Source: Acidimicrobiia bacterium (GTDB lineage: Bacteria > Actinomycetota > Acidimicrobiia > IMCC26256 > JAGPDB01). From it: DNA of 45,011 bases. The position numbers and the translations under genes are program-made. This document shows positions 41,048-45,011 of the stretch, in pieces. Below the pieces are notes generated by a model. It had not been told where the DNA came from, made no database searches, and saw only the letters and a list, made by a program, of their open reading frames with translations. The stretch spans positions 1 through 45,011 of the forward strand of contig JAGPDB010000015.1 of NCBI GenBank assembly GCA_018057765.1, given 5' to 3'. Each line of letters begins with the position of its first letter. The first letter of the stretch is position 1.

Positions 41048-42445
41048 ATGCCAATATCTAGAAATTCAAATGACTTTAACGACTTTTCAGATTGGGAATC
41101 TTTTACAGGTGATGATGAGATATATATGGGAGTTGAAACTGATCTATTAGATGACTGGGAAGACGATGGTGCAATTGCACAGGTTCGTGAAACACCAATA
41201 GAAAAACCAGTTAGTGTTACCAGTAAAAAGGTAACTCCAAAATTGTCAAATAAAAAGATAGTTAAAAAGCCGCCCGTCAAAAAAGCTGCTAAACCAAAAA
41301 ACACTGTATCAACTGAAGATGCGGAAGTATTTTCTATGATAGATCACACAAATGCAAAGAGTAAGTCTGATTTAACGTTGATAAGTGGGCCATCAGAAGA
41401 AGAACTTTTGGAAATTGAAAGCATTGGTGTAGAATTATATATAGATAATGTGCTTTTAGAAGAAAATGTATCAAACATGGATGTTAAACCAGTGAATAAT
41501 AAAAAAATGCCGGAAAATGATGAAGATTTTGGTGAGGCTTTACTTCAAGATGAAGATGACATTAAAGCTAAAATTATCGCATTTGAAGAAATTGAAATGC
41601 AAAATGAACTCGAAGTATTACATAGTGAAGTCAATATGATTGAATTAGATGATATAGAAAACGATCCTGATATTGACTTAAATGTTACTCCTGTTTTCTC
41701 AGGCTTGGGTTGCGCGCTCGTCACTCTTTTTGACGAAGATTGCGAAGTTGAATATAAATTAACAGCAAGACTTGCCAAACGACTTGTAACATCAAATACT
41801 AGTGCGATTTTTGTTGTTACTCATGAAGGAGAAGGGGCAACCCTTAAGGACTCTGAAAAAATTAAACTTGTAAGTGAAGTAAAGAAATCTGTTGGCAATA
41901 ATGCGAAAGTAATAGCAGATGTTTCTAGCCCTTCAATTCGTCAAAGTCTTGAACTATCTAATCAATTTGTTGGTTTAGGAATTGACGCATTACTAATTGA
42001 AATTAGTCCAGATACTAAAGATGCTTATCTCTTAGTAGAATCAATCCATAATGCAGCTTATGAGACACCAATTCTGATCCGTTTAAGTGGAGAAGCAAAA
42101 GACCTTCCTATTTCTCCAGAATTTCTTTATGATCTACCGATTGATGGAATCATCGATGCAACTGGCGATGCAAGTTTTCTATTGCATCTAACATCTACAT
42201 ATACTGGCCCAGTATACATTGGTTCAACATCACTCATTTTGATGGGGCACTCTTTAGGTGTACTAGGCGTAGTTCTTCCAAGTATTGTTTGTGATGAGAT
42301 GCTGGTAAAGCAAGCTTTTGAAGGAAACGTCGATGCACAACACGAATTAGCAATGATAGAGCGTGATTATTCAACTAGTGAAATAGAACAGATCAAAATT
42401 GGCTTAGAAAATGCGTTTTTATCATCATCGACTATGCGTAATTAG
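41048..42445 (+). CDS. DapA-like TIM-barrel pseudoenzyme with long acidic N-terminal extension
   Basis: A 465-residue protein in two parts. Residues 1 to about 210 are disordered-looking: acidic with a Lys/Pro/Val-rich island (SKKVTPKLSNKKIVKKPPVK) and long Asp/Glu stretches. Residues 215-465 follow the dihydrodipicolinate synthase barrel: GCALVTLFDED, VVTHEGEGATLKDSEKIKL (in place of the TTGE loop), KVIADVSSPSIRQSLELS, GIDALLIEISP, and GSTSLILMGHSLGVLGVVLP. The catalytic residues are missing: the strand that should read GIKEASGD reads GIIDATGD (near 364), so the Schiff-base Lys is lost, and the YN and TPYYN tyrosines are replaced. It probably binds a ligand or partner rather than acting as DapA. 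It is divergent from the MBOAT gene. Confidence 0.75.
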   Translation: MPISRNSNDFNDFSDWESFTGDDEIYMGVETDLLDDWEDDGAIAQVRETPIEKPVSVTSKKVTPKLSNKKIVKKPPVKKAAKPKNTVSTEDAEVFSMIDHTNAKSKSDLTLISGPSEEELLEIESIGVELYIDNVLLEENVSNMDVKPVNNKKMPENDEDFGEALLQDEDDIKAKIIAFEEIEMQNELEVLHSEVNMIELDDIENDPDIDLNVTPVFSGLGCALVTLFDEDCEVEYKLTARLAKRLVTSNTSAIFVVTHEGEGATLKDSEKIKLVSEVKKSVGNNAKVIADVSSPSIRQSLELSNQFVGLGIDALLIEISPDTKDAYLLVESIHNAAYETPILIRLSGEAKDLPISPEFLYDLPIDGIIDATGDASFLLHLTSTYTGPVYIGSTSLILMGHSLGVLGVVLPSIVCDEMLVKQAFEGNVDAQHELAMIERDYSTSEIEQIKIGLENAFLSSSTMRN

Positions 42446-42509
42446 GCAATTAAATATCACAATCTATAATAGAATATAGATTAATCTCACTTACGAACAT
42501 CGGAGCAGA

Positions 42510-43430
42510 GTGCAAGATTTTCTTTTATTGCTTTCTAAAATTACTCCACTATATGCAATTATCTTGTTTGGATTTATTGCCGGAAAATTTTTGAAGGTAG
42601 ACAGAGAATCAGTCGCAAAAATTGTTATTTATTTTGTGGCACCAGTTGTTGTATTTAATTCATTTGCAACTATGCCACCTGGCAATAGATATTTATTACT
42701 TCCAGTGATATTTTTTACTGTTGCTTCAATACTCGCTCTAATATACTATTTTATAGGTTCGGTATTTCCTGCTCGTTCCGAACGCAATTTATTAGCAGCA
42801 TCAGTTGGTTCTGCAAACACTGGATATTTTGGTATACCTTTAGTCATTGCAATTTTCGGGTCACAATATTTAAATGTCGCAGTCATAGCAACTCTAGGAT
42901 TAATTATTTATGAAAATACTATTGCATATTTTTTGATTTCAAAAAGTAATCATAACTTTAAACACTCATTAGTAAAAATGGCAACCTTACCTTCAATCTA
43001 TACATGTGTCTTAGGGGTCATAATTAATAAAACAAAATTAATAATACCAGTGTCTATTGTTGACACGATATCCTATTTTAGGGGTGCGTATGTTGTACTT
43101 GGGATGATGGTTATAGGAATTGCGTTAAGTGCTGTAACTAAAGCCTCCATAGACTATAAGTTTGGCATACTCGCCTTTAGCGCAAAGTTCATTGCATACC
43201 CAGTTCTTTTTGCTACGATCATTTATCTTGACAATCAATATTTTCAGATATTTGCTATACGCGAACACAATGTAATGCTTGTCCTATCGGCAGTACCAAT
43301 GGCCGCGAATGTGGTTGCTTTTGCTTCAAGTCTTAAAGTGCATCCAGAAAAGATTGCCGCAGTAGTATTTGCGAGTACAGTTTTTGCAATAGTTTATTTA
43401 CCTATATTTGTTGCGATATTTATAAAATAA
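42510..43430 (+). CDS. AEC-family transporter
   Basis: A 306-residue membrane protein with about ten helices in two inverted halves, as in the auxin efflux carrier family. The first half starts ITPLYAIILFGFIAGKFLKV and APVVVFNSFATMP; SANTGYFGIPLVIAIFG is the family's conserved GNxGxxGxP-like segment (here ANTGYFGIP). The second half contains AVPMAANVVAFASSLKVHPE. Bacterial members export or import small organic acids such as malate; the substrate cannot be told. The start is GTG with GGAG upstream. Confidence 0.88.
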   Translation: MQDFLLLLSKITPLYAIILFGFIAGKFLKVDRESVAKIVIYFVAPVVVFNSFATMPPGNRYLLLPVIFFTVASILALIYYFIGSVFPARSERNLLAASVGSANTGYFGIPLVIAIFGSQYLNVAVIATLGLIIYENTIAYFLISKSNHNFKHSLVKMATLPSIYTCVLGVIINKTKLIIPVSIVDTISYFRGAYVVLGMMVIGIALSAVTKASIDYKFGILAFSAKFIAYPVLFATIIYLDNQYFQIFAIREHNVMLVLSAVPMAANVVAFASSLKVHPEKIAAVVFASTVFAIVYLPIFVAIFIK

Positions 43431-43477
43431 GTATTAATAATAAAAAAGTTATATGAAGCTAAACTGTTAAAAGTGAA

Positions 43478-43564
43478 TTAGCGGCGACCGCAAAGAGGTT
43501 TTTTGCCATGGTTAGCTTTTTTACGTTTTGCGTTAAGACGGCGTTTTGATGTTTTCTTACTCAT
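43478..43564 (-). CDS. 50S ribosomal protein bL37 (28 residues)
   Basis: A 28-residue, very basic protein (MSKKTSKRRLNAKRKKANHG, then KKPLCGRR). The KANHGKKP core and the length match bL37, a small actinobacterial large-subunit protein seen in mycobacterial ribosome structures, related to the AURKAIP1/COX24 domain. Gene callers usually miss frames this short. A perfect TATAAT (43568-43573 on the minus strand) sits three bases before the ATG, with CTGCAA 17 bases further up, so the transcript must be leaderless or nearly so. It lies alone in a 249-base gap between the transporter and DUF192 genes. Confidence 0.85.
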   Translation of the reverse strand: MSKKTSKRRLNAKRKKANHGKKPLCGRR

Positions 43565-43567
43565 AGA

Positions 43568-43596
43568 ATTATACATTCTAGAACAGGTTATTGCAG
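43568..43596 (-). promoter_or_regulatory. promoter of the bL37 gene
   Basis: CTGCAA (43591-43596), 17 bases, then a perfect TATAAT (43568-43573) on the minus strand. The start codon begins four bases after the -10 box, too close for a normal ribosome site. Confidence 0.6.
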
Positions 43597-43679
43597 TGAG
43601 TCCAAGTGAACTAGATATTTATTTCATATTATTAATTTTTCTTGATTAATGCGTCTATAAATGGAAGAATTATCTAGAT

Positions 43680-43976
43680 ATGGATATCGATATCGATCTA
43701 GAAAAATATAAAATAATGATTAACAATCAATCTCTATGGGCAAAAACGCGTAAAGATCGCCGAAATGGGCTATCACGCATAGATGTTTCTAAGTCCCCAA
43801 AAGCATTATATTTTGACAAATGTAGATCAGTGCATACTTTTGGAATGAGATTTAATCTAAAAATAGTTTTCTTCAACAAAAATCAAGATGTAATTGCTAG
43901 CAAAGTTATAAAACCGAATAGATTGGTTCTTAGCCCTAAAGGCACTTATTCGATACTTGAAATACCTACTAAGTAA
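43680..43976 (+). CDS. DUF192-family protein
   Basis: A 98-residue protein of the DUF192 family, small beta-barrel proteins of unknown function. Its centre matches the actinobacterial cytosolic form: KALYFDKCRSVHTFGMRF, then NLKIVFFNKNQDVIASKVIK and a closing GTYSILEIP. The second strand, usually reading MRFPIDVVF, is MRFNLKIVF here. There is no signal peptide, unlike many DUF192 members. It lies directly upstream of rsmI (eight-base gap), so the two are probably co-transcribed. Confidence 0.85.
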   Translation: MDIDIDLEKYKIMINNQSLWAKTRKDRRNGLSRIDVSKSPKALYFDKCRSVHTFGMRFNLKIVFFNKNQDVIASKVIKPNRLVLSPKGTYSILEIPTK

Positions 43977-43984
43977 TATTAGAT

Positions 43985-44845
43985 ATGACTACAACCACAT
44001 TGAGTATCCATGGTACATTCTTTATCATTGGTACTCCAATAGGGAATATGGGTGATATTACACAACGTGCAATTGAAACTTTAGAAAAATGTAAATTATT
44101 AATGTGCGAAGATACAAGGGAAACGAAAAAACTTTTGAATCTTTTAGAGATTTCACTTGGTGATAAGAAACTAATAAGTGTCCGTGAACAAAATGAACAA
44201 TCCTCTTGTGAAGAATTAATAAAATTATTGTTGGCCGGTAATGATGTCGGATATTGTTCAGATGCTGGAATGCCAGCAATATCTGACCCCGGGTCAAGAT
44301 TGGTTGATGCTGTTCTAGATGCAGATTTAAGGGTGAATGTTGTTCCCGGCCCAAGCGCAGTTACATCAGCAGTTGCATTGAGCGGATTTAATTCAACAGC
44401 CTTTATTTTCAAAGGTTTTTTCCCTAGAAAAGTAAATGAACAATTGCTAGAAATAGATATGCTTAATTCATCAAAAGAGATTGTTGTATATTTTGAATCA
44501 CCGAATAGACTTGTGGGTACTTTGACTGTACTTAGTGAAAAACTTAGCCATACTCAACGAGTTGTTGTTGCTCGTGAACTGACTAAAAAATTCGAAGAAA
44601 TCTATCGTGGAACAACAAATGATGTACTTCATCATTTTGAAAATGGAGTTAAAGGTGAATGTGTCATAGTGATTGAACCATCTAATTCAGTTGTCAAAGA
44701 TCCAGCGATTACTAATATTGAAGAAGCCTTAAAACTATTAATCTCTAATAGAGTCTCATCAAAAAATTCAATCGAAATCGTCCAACTTCTAAATGGTATA
44801 AGTAAAAATGATATAAAAGAGATATATAACACTCTCAAAGGATAA
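43985..44845 (+). CDS. rsmI: 16S rRNA 2'-O-ribose C1402 methyltransferase RsmI
   Basis: A 286-residue tetrapyrrole-methylase-fold enzyme that methylates the ribose of C1402 in the 16S rRNA decoding centre. The N-terminal loop FFIIGTPIGNMGDITQRAIE, the LLMCEDTRETKKLL segment, VGYCSDAGMPAISDPGSRLV, and VVPGPSAVTSAVALSGF are all characteristic. A C-terminal helical domain follows. metG begins nine bases after the stop; rsmI next to metG is a common actinobacterial pairing. Confidence 0.96.
   Translation: MTTTTLSIHGTFFIIGTPIGNMGDITQRAIETLEKCKLLMCEDTRETKKLLNLLEISLGDKKLISVREQNEQSSCEELIKLLLAGNDVGYCSDAGMPAISDPGSRLVDAVLDADLRVNVVPGPSAVTSAVALSGFNSTAFIFKGFFPRKVNEQLLEIDMLNSSKEIVVYFESPNRLVGTLTVLSEKLSHTQRVVVARELTKKFEEIYRGTTNDVLHHFENGVKGECVIVIEPSNSVVKDPAITNIEEALKLLISNRVSSKNSIEIVQLLNGISKNDIKEIYNTLKG

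Positions 44846-45011
<166 letters not shown>

Overview
The window reads as a 45 kb piece of an AT-rich actinobacterial chromosome (roughly one third G+C by eye; nothing was computed). The lineage call rests on marker genes that are largely actinobacterial: a WhiB iron-sulfur regulator, CarD, a PAC2-family protein, coproheme decarboxylase HemQ, the divisome protein SepX/GlpR, the 28-residue ribosomal protein bL37, LytR_C and LppX-type envelope proteins, and the actinobacterial form of SerC. The low G+C and small intergenic gaps suggest a streamlined aquatic lineage, perhaps near Acidimicrobiia, but that placement is inference. Apart from a possible virus-like domain cut by the left edge there is no insertion sequence, integrase, CRISPR array or rRNA operon.

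Layout. 1-4562: a truncated structural-type protein, an orphan ATP-grasp protein, a membrane-anchored unknown, an aquaporin and an LppM-like lipoprotein. 4555-12002: radA, a dienelactone-hydrolase-like gene, carD, a fused ispDF, an SDR gene, cysS and rlmB; this is the conserved actinobacterial radA-carD-ispD-ispF-cysS-rlmB block without disA and with two insertions. 12123-17310: tRNA-Thr(UGU), a LytR_C protein, a HAD phosphatase, a secreted Gly/Trp-rich unknown, a short DtxR/MntR-type regulator and a groEL with a CIRCE-like operator. 17500-24815: lipoprotein, hemQ, M20 peptidase, PAC2, whiB, LysR and a PAP2 membrane enzyme. 24927-27739: tldD-tldE. 27770-34938: uppP, an SAF protein and fmdB on the minus strand; plsY, galU, moaC, sepX and a fused trpEG on the plus strand. 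34975-45011: mscL, an orphan parA with a coiled-coil membrane partner, serC, an MBOAT/SGNH acylation pair, a DapA-like pseudoenzyme, an AEC transporter, bL37, a DUF192 protein, rsmI and the start of metG.

Functionally the window mixes information processing (RadA, CarD, CysS, RlmB, RsmI, MetG, bL37), isoprenoid and envelope building (IspDF, UppP, PlsY, GalU, SepX, MBOAT/SGNH, lipoproteins), cofactor and amino-acid synthesis (HemQ, MoaC, TrpEG, SerC) and stress control (GroEL, WhiB, DtxR-like, MscL).

Points of most interest: a recurring TANNNT-N6-RTG arrangement implying leaderless transcription of many genes; a 465-residue protein whose C-terminal half is a DapA barrel lacking the Schiff-base lysine; a four-unit 9-bp iteron array plus a 52-nt hairpin sharing its core ATTCGC, upstream of an unknown secreted protein; a CIRCE operator with one extra spacer base; a leader ORF separated from sepX by one in-frame TAG; and the overlooked bL37 gene.
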